Shown here: piece by piece, positions 1-6,996 of the stretch
Position numbering within the stretch: position 1 is the stretch's first letter
Layout of the letters: each line of letters starts with the position of its first letter
Origin: CAZOZP01 sp964584325
GTDB taxonomy: Bacteria; Bacteroidota; Ignavibacteria; Ignavibacteriales; Melioribacteraceae
Length of the DNA: 64,000 nucleotides
Assembly: GCA_964584325.1 (NCBI GenBank)
Contig: CAZOZP010000005.1
Coordinates: forward strand, 1-64,000
Direction of reading: 5' to 3'
Translations under genes and position numbers: made by a program
Notes under the pieces: generated by a model
The model's database searches: none
What the model was told of the DNA's origin: nothing
What the model saw: only the letters and a program-made list of their open reading frames with translations

Positions 1-105
1 GCACTTGGAAATGCCATCGAACAACTTCACAATGAGATGTGTTCACAAAGAAATGTCATCGAACAACTTCACAATGCCATCGACCGATACAATAATGACC
101 TGTAA
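1..105 (+). CDS. Possible 3' end of a coiled-coil gene entering from the left
   Basis: The frame starting at base 1 is open from the window edge to a TAA at 103-105. It encodes heptads such as NAIEQLHN and NAIDRYNN, which would form an amphipathic helix. The same peptide recurs after the stop in the next 126-bp units, so the duplicated copies would be untranslated remnants of this gene end. The start lies outside the window and no family is recognised. It could equally be a non-coding minisatellite, so confidence is low. Confidence 0.3.
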   Translation, partial: ALGNAIEQLHNEMCSQRNVIEQLHNAIDRYNNDL

Positions 106-345
106 CTCTGCCACATTGTCAACTAATCACTCAATAATGCCATCGAACAACTTCACAATGAGATGTGTTCACAAAGAAATGCCATCGAACAACTTCGCAA
201 TGCCATTGACCGATACAATAATGACCTGTAACTCTGCCACATTGTCAACTAATCACTCAATAATGCCATCGAACAACTTCACAATGAGATGTGTTCACAA
301 AGAAATGCCATCGAACAAATTGGAAATGTAACAGAACAAAACTTT
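10..345. repeat. 21-bp-period array in 126-bp tandem units
   Basis: From position 10 the sequence divides into sixteen consecutive 21-mers. Fifteen begin AATG and the others begin ATTG. Six 21-mers make a 126-bp unit, present as copies at 10-135 and 136-261 and a half copy from 262 that decays by about 345. The two full copies differ at only a few bases. The common 21-mer pattern is AATGCCATCGAACAACTTCAC. One reading frame (codons starting at 1, 4, 7...) reads as heptads of the type NAIEQLx, interrupted by two stops in each 126-bp unit. The array therefore looks like a duplicated, decayed coiled-coil coding repeat. A period of 21 bp is also two turns of B-DNA. Confidence 0.85.
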
Positions 346-359
346 GTTACTCAGTAACA
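345..359. other. Perfect dyad between repeat array and operon
   Basis: TGTTACT-C-AGTAACA is a perfect 7-bp inverted repeat with a one-base centre. It sits about 135 bp upstream of the first gene of the ABC/partner-switch operon. It has the shape of a dimeric-regulator operator, or of a weak hairpin after the repeat array. No T-run follows, so a terminator is less likely. The remaining bases 360-493 are AT-rich and show no other clear element. Confidence 0.3.
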
Positions 360-493
360 TTGTTTCCTTGTCACTTTTCCCATCGATTTATGATGCACAA
401 AATAAAATAATTGCTTAAGTTAGTTAAAAAAAAGACGAATATCTGTTATGATTCAATAAAAAATATTTCATCAAAATTCAGAGAATCTTTCCG

Positions 494-907
494 GTGCCTA
501 ACTTCAAAAATCGAATAAAGCTTAAAGCAGAGATGGAGAACTTTGAAAGCTTTATGGCCTTCCTTGAAACTTCATTAAATGACTCCGGCGTTCCGGTTAA
601 AACTATTGCATCTATGATGACCGCAACTGAGGAAATGATTGTTAATGTTATTAATTATGCATATCCTGAATCCCGGGGTGATCTTGATATACAATTTAAT
701 TCCGATGAAAAAAAAATTGAAATATGCATTAAAGATTGGGGACAAAAATTTAATCCTCTTGAAAAAGCCGATCCCGATACCACACTTGATATTGAAGAAA
801 GAGAAGCAGGCGGTCTCGGCATATTCCTGGTAAAAAAACTCTCTGATGAGACTATCTACGATTATCGGGATAATTCCAATGTTTTTACAATAATTAAATA
901 TAAATAA
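494..907 (+). CDS. RsbW/SpoIIAB-like serine kinase (anti-sigma factor type)
   Basis: This 137-residue protein has the small GHKL ATPase fold of anti-sigma factor kinases. The N-box lies around residues 46-57 (EEMIVNVINYAY, with E47, N51 and N54), the G1 box is DWG at 81-83, and the G2 box is GGLGIFL at 106-112. The catalytic elements are therefore intact. In this family the protein binds either a sigma factor or a STAS antagonist and phosphorylates the antagonist on serine. The start is a GTG at 494; an ATG at 533 lies inside the conserved fold and is too late. The next gene starts about 10 bases after its stop. The operon ends with a STAS protein, its expected substrate. No sigma factor or PP2C phosphatase is visible nearby, so the regulated partner is unknown. 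Confidence 0.85.
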   Translation: MPNFKNRIKLKAEMENFESFMAFLETSLNDSGVPVKTIASMMTATEEMIVNVINYAYPESRGDLDIQFNSDEKKIEICIKDWGQKFNPLEKADPDTTLDIEEREAGGLGIFLVKKLSDETIYDYRDNSNVFTIIKYK

Positions 908-917
908 TGAGATGACT

Positions 918-1697
918 ATGAAAAACGGAATGTTGTTTAGTATTGTTTTATTTGCTGCTTTAATTGTCTTTGCGTCCGGATGCACTGAAAGGGAAAAGAT
1001 TACGGGCATTTCACAGCTTGACGGGAAAGAATTTGCCGTGCCTACCGGTACAATTGCAGACCAACTTGTGAGCTCCCGTTTCCCCGATGCAAAATTTCAT
1101 TATTACAACACCGTCCTCGATGCTTGTTTGGCGGTAAAGGCCGGAAAGGCAGATGCTGCGGCTTACGATGAACCTATTTTAAGAAATATTGCCGCAAAGA
1201 ACAGCGGAATGAAAGTTCTAAGCGAAATGATTACCGAAGATAAATACGGATTTGCCGTAAAACCGGGCAATAATGAACTTAAATCTGTATTGGACAGTCT
1301 TTTGCAGGAATTGGAAATAAGCGGTTACTACGAAGAAATGCTTAACAGATGGCTGCCTGAAAAGGGTTCTCCGGCGGCAATGCCCGAAATTACGAGTGAA
1401 GGGAAAAACGGGGTTCTGAGATTCGGGACATCCTCAGTTACTGAGCCGTTTTCTTTTGTGGATCATAGTCACGAGGTCGTGGGTTTAGATATAGAAATCG
1501 CATCACTTCTGGCTAAAAGACTTGGAAAGAAATTAGAGATAGTAAATATGGAATTCGGAGCTATGATTCCGGCACTTCTTGCGGATAAAGTGGATGTAAT
1601 AGGTGCTTGTATAACTATTTCCGAAGAAAGAGCAAAGAATGTTTTGTTTTCAATACCTTATTATAACGGCGGAATTGCTGCATTAGTTAAAGAATAA
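918..1697 (+). CDS. Solute-binding lipoprotein with swapped lobe order
   Basis: It has a lipoprotein signal peptide with lipobox ending ASGC (Cys24 when counted from the alternative ATG at 912). The ATG at 918 is preferred because it leaves a GAG at 909-911 at normal spacing. The mature part resembles SBP_bac_3 amino-acid-binding proteins, but the halves are reversed. Residues about 30-150 match the usual second half, with the TGT loop at 45-47, KADAAAYD ending at Asp86, and the terminal helix ending NRW. Residues about 167-261 match the usual first half, with the TEPFSFV pocket motif, GLDIE, and SEER with Arg240, the ligand-carboxylate arginine of the family. Both key ligand residues are kept. 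It is probably anchored in the inner membrane or periplasm and works with the permease encoded 10 bases downstream. Ligand unknown, probably an amino acid. Confidence 0.85.
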   Translation: MKNGMLFSIVLFAALIVFASGCTEREKITGISQLDGKEFAVPTGTIADQLVSSRFPDAKFHYYNTVLDACLAVKAGKADAAAYDEPILRNIAAKNSGMKVLSEMITEDKYGFAVKPGNNELKSVLDSLLQELEISGYYEEMLNRWLPEKGSPAAMPEITSEGKNGVLRFGTSSVTEPFSFVDHSHEVVGLDIEIASLLAKRLGKKLEIVNMEFGAMIPALLADKVDVIGACITISEERAKNVLFSIPYYNGGIAALVKE

Positions 1698-1707
1698 CGG
1701 AAAAACT

Positions 1708-4692
1708 ATGAAAAGACTATTAACCGGCAGTTATTTATTGATTTTGGTTCTCCTTTTTTTCGGTTGCGGAGAAACGGAAAAATCCATTCAATCGCTCGAT
1801 GATCTGAAAGGAGTGAAAATTGGCGCAATGACCGGATCTACGGGTGAACATCTGGCTCAGACAAGGTTCCCAGAAGCAGAAACAAAAAGTTTTGATGATA
1901 TTATGGACGGAGTTGCAGCCCTTAAATCGGATCAGCTTGAAGCTGTAATTACAGGATTTCCGGCGGCTCTGAATGTCTGCAAACATAATCCGGATCTTAT
2001 GCTGATTAAGGAACCTGTGGATTACGAAAATACTGCAATGGCTGTAAGGAAAGACAGTGAGGCACTTTTAAACCAAGTGAATGAAATAATCGCGGAGCTT
2101 AAGACCGATGGAACTCTCGATGATCTTAAGAAAAGATGGTTCAAAAGCGATTTATCGCCATATGAGGAATTGAATCTGAAACTTCCGGAAAAAGGAGAGC
2201 CTCTTGTTATCGGAACTTCAGCAACAAGAGAACCTTTCTGCTTTGTGAATGCAAAACAGGAAGTAAGCGGTCACGACGGTGAACTTGCACGCATTTTGGC
2301 TATCAGGCTTAATCGCCCTGCTGTTTTTAAGGATATGAAATTTGCGGCTCTTATCCCGGCATTGCAATCTGGTAAAGTTGATATTATTATTGCAGGTATG
2401 ACCGCTACTGATGAAAGAAGAAAGTCAGTGAATTTTTCGGAATCATATTTTACTAATTCACAAGTAATAATTGTAAAGAAACCTAAAAGTGAAATTGCCG
2501 CACTTCAGGCACCTTCGAAAAAACTTAGAACTCTTGATGATATCAAAGATAAAAAAATTGCTCTTTTGATGGGATCAACTCACGATACCTGGGCAAAGGA
2601 AAATCTGCCTAATGCGGTAATAATGCAGTTTAAAAGTCCGTCAGAAATATTATTGGCAGTAAAATCAGGTAAAGCTGATGCGGCTATCTACACTCATGAA
2701 ACTCTGCTTGAAATTTTCAGAGTCGAAAAAGAGATGGCAATTCTGGGCGATACTCTTTTTGCGGTTCCGATAGGTATGGGATTTAACAAGAACAGTACTG
2801 CACTTAAAGAAGATTTCAACCGGTTTTTACGTGAGATAAAAAATAACGGCGTGTTCGATGATATGGTTAAACGCTGGATTTCCGAAGGTTCTAACGAAAT
2901 GCCGGTAATTGAGAATAAGGGTAGTAAAGGAACTCTTATTGTAGGAACGGTGGGAGATAAGGGACTTCCGTTTACGGCGTTGAAAGATAATAAACTGGTC
3001 GGGTTCGATATCGAACTATCAGACAGATTCGGAGCATACCTCGGTAAAAGCGTAAAGTATTCCGATATGGATTTCGGAAGTCTTATAGCCGCTGCCGCAA
3101 CGAATAAGATAGATATGATTGCAAGCACTCTTATGATTACTCCGGAAAGAGAAAAGCAGATAGCTTTTTCAAACGGCTACCTGAAACTCGGAGCAAGCGT
3201 TTTTGCTCTTAAATCGAACATTGAAGAGCCGGCAAAGAAAAAACTTGCTTCAATTGATGATATATCGGATAAGAGAGTTGCAGTCTATGAAGGTACTGTT
3301 CACGATGCTTTTGTTGCAAAAAAATATCCTACGGCAAAGATACTAAGATATAAGAGTGCGGCTGATATGATTATGGCATTGAAATCGGAGAAAGCCGATG
3401 CGGCATTCTTTGATGCAAGACCTGCCGAACTTCTTATCAAGTCAAATCCGGATGTCGGAATTCTTGCAGATAACGTTCTTTCGCTGCCACTTGGAGTAGG
3501 CTTCAATAAAAATAACCCTGAACTGAGAAAAAAATTCAATAAGTTTCTTGCTGAAGCAAAGGCCGATGGCACTTTTGATGAAATCTGCAAAAGATGGCTG
3601 GAAGGAGATGCAGAAAAAGCTGTTATGCCTAAGTTTAATTTTGATAAAGGTGCTCCTAAATTAATTCTTGCAGCGGCTGTAGCGGATCTTCCTCACTCTG
3701 CAATTATGAACGGAGAGCATGTTGGTTTAGATATAGAAATGATAAAAACCTTTGCCCGTAAAGAAGGATATAATCTGGAAATCCTAACACTTGAATTCGC
3801 ATCTCTTGTTCCTGCTCTTGCTTCAGGAAAGGCAGATATGATAGTAGATGCTATTGCCATTACTGAAGAAAGACAGAAGCAGGTGGATTTCTCAGACAGT
3901 TATTTGCATTTCAATACAACAGTGCTTGCGTTAAAAAAGAATATGGGCAAGGCAGCAGAAGCCGCTGAATCAGAACCTGAAAGTACGTCAGGTATTGTTT
4001 TATTCTGGAATAGTATAAAAGATGGTTTCTACAGCAATATTATTCTTGAAGACAGATATCTTCTTTTAATAGACGGATTAAAAACAACGGTAATTATTTC
4101 AATTCTTGCTACAATATTTGGGACATTGTTAGGCGCGCTTGTATGCTTTATGAGGATGTCGGGCAGAAAACTAGTTCAAAATATTGCCAAAGTATATATC
4201 TCGGTGCTCAGAGGCACGCCGGTTCTGGTAGTTCTCATGATTACATTCTATGTTATATTTGCATCAGTGAACATAGATCCTGTTATTGTGGCGGTAATTG
4301 CCTTCGGAATGAATTTCGCGGCTTACGTTTCGGAAATGTTCCGTACAGGCATTGAGGGGGTTGACAGGGGTCAGACAGAGGCCGGAATAGCTATGGGATT
4401 TACCAAAGTAAAAACATTCCTGTTTATAGTTCTTCCGCAGGCGGCAAGAAGCATTTTGCCGGTTTATAAGGGTGAATTTATTTCGCTGGTAAAGATGACA
4501 TCCATTGTCGGGTATATTGCGGTGCAGGACCTTACAAAAGCCAGTGATATAATCAGAAGCAGAACATTTGATGCTTTCTTCCCGCTGATAATGGTTGCCA
4601 TTTTGTATTACCTTATATCCTGGCTCCTGATGCTGTCGCTCGGGTACATAGAAAAACGGACTGATCCGAAAACAAGAAAGAGAAACGGGTGA
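1708..4692 (+). CDS. Six-lobe binding protein fused to HisM-type ABC permease
   Basis: This 994-residue protein starts with a lipoprotein-like signal (LLFFGC, Cys20). Six half-domains of the SBP_bac_3 family follow, alternating second-half and first-half: 28-145, 163-257, 272-393, 405-502, 512-632 and 648-743. The carboxylate-binding arginine is present in all three first-halves (R237, R481, R722). The amine-binding aspartate is present only in the last second-half (D569); the equivalent is G83 in the first and T329 in the second. Residues about 762-985 are the permease, with several membrane helices and the EAA loop (EAGIAMGF, about 891-898) that docks on the ATPase. Tandem binding domains fused to a permease are known from GlnPQ, but there the order starts with the first half. 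Here the array is offset by half a unit, leaving an unpaired half at each end. The ATPase gene follows after 4 bases. Confidence 0.9.
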   Translation: MKRLLTGSYLLILVLLFFGCGETEKSIQSLDDLKGVKIGAMTGSTGEHLAQTRFPEAETKSFDDIMDGVAALKSDQLEAVITGFPAALNVCKHNPDLMLIKEPVDYENTAMAVRKDSEALLNQVNEIIAELKTDGTLDDLKKRWFKSDLSPYEELNLKLPEKGEPLVIGTSATREPFCFVNAKQEVSGHDGELARILAIRLNRPAVFKDMKFAALIPALQSGKVDIIIAGMTATDERRKSVNFSESYFTNSQVIIVKKPKSEIAALQAPSKKLRTLDDIKDKKIALLMGSTHDTWAKENLPNAVIMQFKSPSEILLAVKSGKADAAIYTHETLLEIFRVEKEMAILGDTLFAVPIGMGFNKNSTALKEDFNRFLREIKNNGVFDDMVKRWISEGSNEMPVIENKGSKGTLIVGTVGDKGLPFTALKDNKLVGFDIELSDRFGAYLGKSVKYSDMDFGSLIAAAATNKIDMIASTLMITPEREKQIAFSNGYLKLGASVFALKSNIEEPAKKKLASIDDISDKRVAVYEGTVHDAFVAKKYPTAKILRYKSAADMIMALKSEKADAAFFDARPAELLIKSNPDVGILADNVLSLPLGVGFNKNNPELRKKFNKFLAEAKADGTFDEICKRWLEGDAEKAVMPKFNFDKGAPKLILAAAVADLPHSAIMNGEHVGLDIEMIKTFARKEGYNLEILTLEFASLVPALASGKADMIVDAIAITEERQKQVDFSDSYLHFNTTVLALKKNMGKAAEAAESEPESTSGIVLFWNSIKDGFYSNIILEDRYLLLIDGLKTTVIISILATIFGTLLGALVCFMRMSGRKLVQNIAKVYISVLRGTPVLVVLMITFYVIFASVNIDPVIVAVIAFGMNFAAYVSEMFRTGIEGVDRGQTEAGIAMGFTKVKTFLFIVLPQAARSILPVYKGEFISLVKMTSIVGYIAVQDLTKASDIIRSRTFDAFFPLIMVAILYYLISWLLMLSLGYIEKRTDPKTRKRNG

Positions 4693-4696
4693 AATT

Positions 4697-5782
4697 ATGA
4701 TAAAAGTAGAAAATCTTGAAAAGAAATTCGGCGATTTAACCGTATTAAAAGATATAAGTACTGAAATAAAACAGGGAGAAGTGATTTCAATTATCGGACC
4801 TTCGGGCACGGGTAAGAGTACTTTTCTCAGGTGTCTTAATTTATTGGAAACACCAACTGGAGGAAGCATTTTCATTGATGATGAAGACATCCTGAGCAAA
4901 ACTGCTGACGTACCTAAACTAAGACGCAAGATGGGAATGGTTTTCCAGTCATTTAATCTTTTTGCCCACCTTACTGTTCTGGAAAATTTAACAATCGGGC
5001 CTGTAAAACTGCTCGGTAAATCCAGAGAAGAGGCCGAGCAGAAAGGACGAGAATTACTGAAACTTGTCGGACTTGCAGAGAAGGCCGGAAGCTACGCCGA
5101 TGAACTTTCCGGAGGTCAGAAGCAAAGAGTGGCAATTGCGCGGTGCCTTTCCATGGACCCTGAGATAATTTTGTTTGATGAACCGACATCGGCCTTAGAC
5201 CCTACTATGGTTAGTGAGGTGCTTGCGGTTATCAGACGTCTGGCAAAGGAAGGAATGACGATGGCAATAGTAACTCACGAAATGGATTTTGCCAGAATGG
5301 TATCCAACCGCGTATTTTATATGGATGAAGGATTGATATATGAAGAAGGGAGTCCGAAACAGATATTTGAAAATCCGCAGAAGGAAAAAACCAGAGCATT
5401 TATAAACAGAGTAAGAAGTTTTGTCCATAAAATAAATAGTCCTGATTTTGACCTTTACGCAATGAATTCAGAAATAGAAGCTTTCTGCGAAAAACACATA
5501 CTTCCGCGCAAAATGCGTTCGAATCTTCTGCTTGTACTTGAAGAAATTCTTACATTGCTTATAGCAAGACTAAGTGTTTATGATGTTACCGTTAAAGTCT
5601 CGTATTCCGAAAAGAAGGAAACTATTGAAATAACAATAGAATCATCCGGCGAAGTTCTGAATATAATAGAAGAATGCGATGAGGATGAATTGGGTATAAC
5701 GATAGTTAAGAATCTTACTGAAAGTCTTGAATATGATAGACAAGAAAACAATAATATACTAAGGATGGCATTGAAGAAATGA
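4697..5782 (+). CDS. ABC importer ATPase with C-terminal RsbW-like domain
   Basis: Residues 1-235 are a standard polar-amino-acid ABC ATPase (GlnQ/HisP type): Walker A GPSGTGKS at 34-41, Q-loop Gln84, signature LSGGQ at 137-141, Walker B ILFDEP ending around 163, and switch His194. Family members usually end near residue 245. Here about 115 more residues follow that resemble a GHKL/RsbW fold: LVLEEILTLL (279-288) matches the N-box, IESSGE (314-319) the G1 region, and ELGITIVKNL (331-340) the G2 region. The N-box asparagine is replaced by Leu287 and the G1 aspartate by serine, so this domain probably no longer binds ATP catalytically and may be a docking module. The next gene overlaps by 4 bases (ATGA). 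The ATPase assignment is firm; the C-terminal assignment rests on motif reading. Confidence 0.9.
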   Translation: MIKVENLEKKFGDLTVLKDISTEIKQGEVISIIGPSGTGKSTFLRCLNLLETPTGGSIFIDDEDILSKTADVPKLRRKMGMVFQSFNLFAHLTVLENLTIGPVKLLGKSREEAEQKGRELLKLVGLAEKAGSYADELSGGQKQRVAIARCLSMDPEIILFDEPTSALDPTMVSEVLAVIRRLAKEGMTMAIVTHEMDFARMVSNRVFYMDEGLIYEEGSPKQIFENPQKEKTRAFINRVRSFVHKINSPDFDLYAMNSEIEAFCEKHILPRKMRSNLLLVLEEILTLLIARLSVYDVTVKVSYSEKKETIEITIESSGEVLNIIEECDEDELGITIVKNLTESLEYDRQENNNILRMALKK

Positions 5783-6546
5783 AATGTATAATTAAAATCA
5801 TTTTTCCGGTATTGTTCCTTCTGATATCCTGTTCAAATAATGAAGAAAAAATAACATCGCTTAATCAGTTGGACGGAAAGAGAATTTGCGTTCTCAACGG
5901 ATCGGCAGGAGATATAGCGGCGAGAAAGCATTTTCCGAATTCACGGTTTGATGTTGTTCAGGGTTCTGCAGATGCCGGACTTGCAGTAAAAAAAGGGAAA
6001 GCAGATGCCTTTATATATGACAGAAGCGTGCTTCAAAACATTGTTAACCAAAATCCGGAATTAACAATTCTTGATGAGAAAGTTGGTGATGTTGAATTTG
6101 CCGCAGCAATTAAGAAAGGAAATATTGCACTACTTGAAAGAATCAATGAAGCAATAACTGAACTCAGAAATGAAGGGAAGCTTGATGAATTAAGAAGTAA
6201 GTGGCTGGAAACCAAATACACAAAAGTTCCGGAATACAATGTCGTTTTAGATAAGTATGCACCTAAACTACGGTTAGGCACTGCAGCAATGTATGAACCT
6301 TTTACTTTTGTGGCTTCGGGAAAGATTACCGGATTGGATATAGAGTTAAGCAGTCTGATCGCAGAAAAACTCGGAATGTCGCTTGAAATCACGGATATGG
6401 TTTTTGAGGCACTAATACCGGCATTGCAGGCAGGCAAAATTGATATTGCAGTCAGCAGTTTCACAGTAACCGAAGAAAGGAAAAAAGCAATAAGTTACTC
6501 AGAACCATACATTAAAAACGATATATCGGTTCTTGTAAGAAAATAG
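5779..6546 (+). CDS. Second solute-binding lipoprotein with swapped lobe order
   Basis: It is a 255-residue paralogue of the lipoprotein at 918-1697. The signal peptide ends LLISC (Cys18). Residues about 25-143 correspond to the usual second half of SBP_bac_3 proteins (NGSAGD loop, KADAFIYD with Asp81, helix ending RSKWL). Residues about 163-255 correspond to the usual first half (YEPFTFV, GLDIE, TEER with Arg234). Both ligand-contacting residues are kept, so it should bind an amino-acid-like ligand. It starts inside the stop of the ATPase gene, which implies translational coupling, and is followed 17 bases later by the STAS gene. Sequence differences from its paralogue suggest a different ligand or a regulatory role. 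No membrane domain is present beyond the lipid anchor. Confidence 0.85.
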   Translation: MKCIIKIIFPVLFLLISCSNNEEKITSLNQLDGKRICVLNGSAGDIAARKHFPNSRFDVVQGSADAGLAVKKGKADAFIYDRSVLQNIVNQNPELTILDEKVGDVEFAAAIKKGNIALLERINEAITELRNEGKLDELRSKWLETKYTKVPEYNVVLDKYAPKLRLGTAAMYEPFTFVASGKITGLDIELSSLIAEKLGMSLEITDMVFEALIPALQAGKIDIAVSSFTVTEERKKAISYSEPYIKNDISVLVRK

Positions 6547-6563
6547 GAAACAAGGAGAATAAA

Positions 6564-6866
6564 ATGACCATAGCAAAAACAGTAGAAGAAAGTACGGTTA
6601 ACCTAACTCTTTCAGGAAGACTCGATACAGTTACGGCACCGCAGCTGTCATCAGAAATCGAAGCAATTCTTAAATCCGGCAGTTATAATCTCGTTTTCGA
6701 TTTCGAAAAACTGGAATACATAAGCAGTGCAGGTTTAAGAATTATGCTTGCCGCACAGAAATCGATTAACGGAATCGGTACGAAAATGGAAATCCGCAAT
6801 ATGAGCGAAACGGTTAAGGAAGTCTTCGATATGACGGGCTTTTCGGGAATACTTACGATTATTTAG
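6564..6866 (+). CDS. STAS-domain anti-sigma factor antagonist
   Basis: This 100-residue single-domain protein is of the RsbV/SpoIIAA type. The strand LTLSGRLDTVTA opens the domain. The phosphorylation loop reads YISSAGLR (residues 52-59), where Ser55 aligns with the phosphoserine of SpoIIAA and Ser54 replaces its preceding Asp. In the family, the unphosphorylated form binds the RsbW-type kinase and frees the sigma factor. The kinase at the start of this operon is the obvious partner, and the RsbW-like tail of the ABC ATPase is a second candidate. A Shine-Dalgarno (AAGGAG, about 6552-6557) precedes the ATG. It is the last gene of the operon; no strong terminator is visible before the promoter at 6925. 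Confidence 0.88.
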   Translation: MTIAKTVEESTVNLTLSGRLDTVTAPQLSSEIEAILKSGSYNLVFDFEKLEYISSAGLRIMLAAQKSINGIGTKMEIRNMSETVKEVFDMTGFSGILTII

Positions 6867-6924
6867 TCCAAATTCGGAAGACTTTGTGATTTATTTCGCA
6901 TTGCGTATTTTTTTCAAATAAATA

Positions 6925-6956
6925 TTTGTCTTAATTCCGACAAGACTTTATCTTTG
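6925..6956 (+). promoter_or_regulatory. Bacteroidota-type promoter TTTG-N20-TATCTTTG
   Basis: TTTG at 6925-6928 and TATCTTTG at 6949-6956 are separated by exactly 20 bases. This matches the -33/-7 consensus of the Bacteroidota primary sigma factor (TTTG, 19-21 bases, TAnnTTTG). Transcription would start near 6963, leaving a leader of about 34 bases before the ATG at 6997. Confidence 0.65.
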
Positions 6957-6996
6957 TGTATCCCATTTCTATACAATTATAAAGTCAGAGGACGGA

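Noticed and set aside
5..331. Open frame of 108 codons over the repeat array
   Set aside because: The frame stays open because the 126-bp unit is a multiple of three. It has no ribosome binding site and its product is only repeats of NNFTM-type peptide. The other frame, with heptads, is the better coding candidate.
10..345. CRISPR array
   Set aside because: Repeats are contiguous at 21 bp without unique spacers, and there are no cas genes.
575..1009. Minus-strand frame opposite the RsbW-like gene
   Set aside because: It overlaps a well-supported gene on the other strand, has no ribosome binding site and no family features.
4264..4929. 221-codon minus-strand frame opposite the permease and ATPase
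   Set aside because: It is the shadow of two strongly conserved genes.
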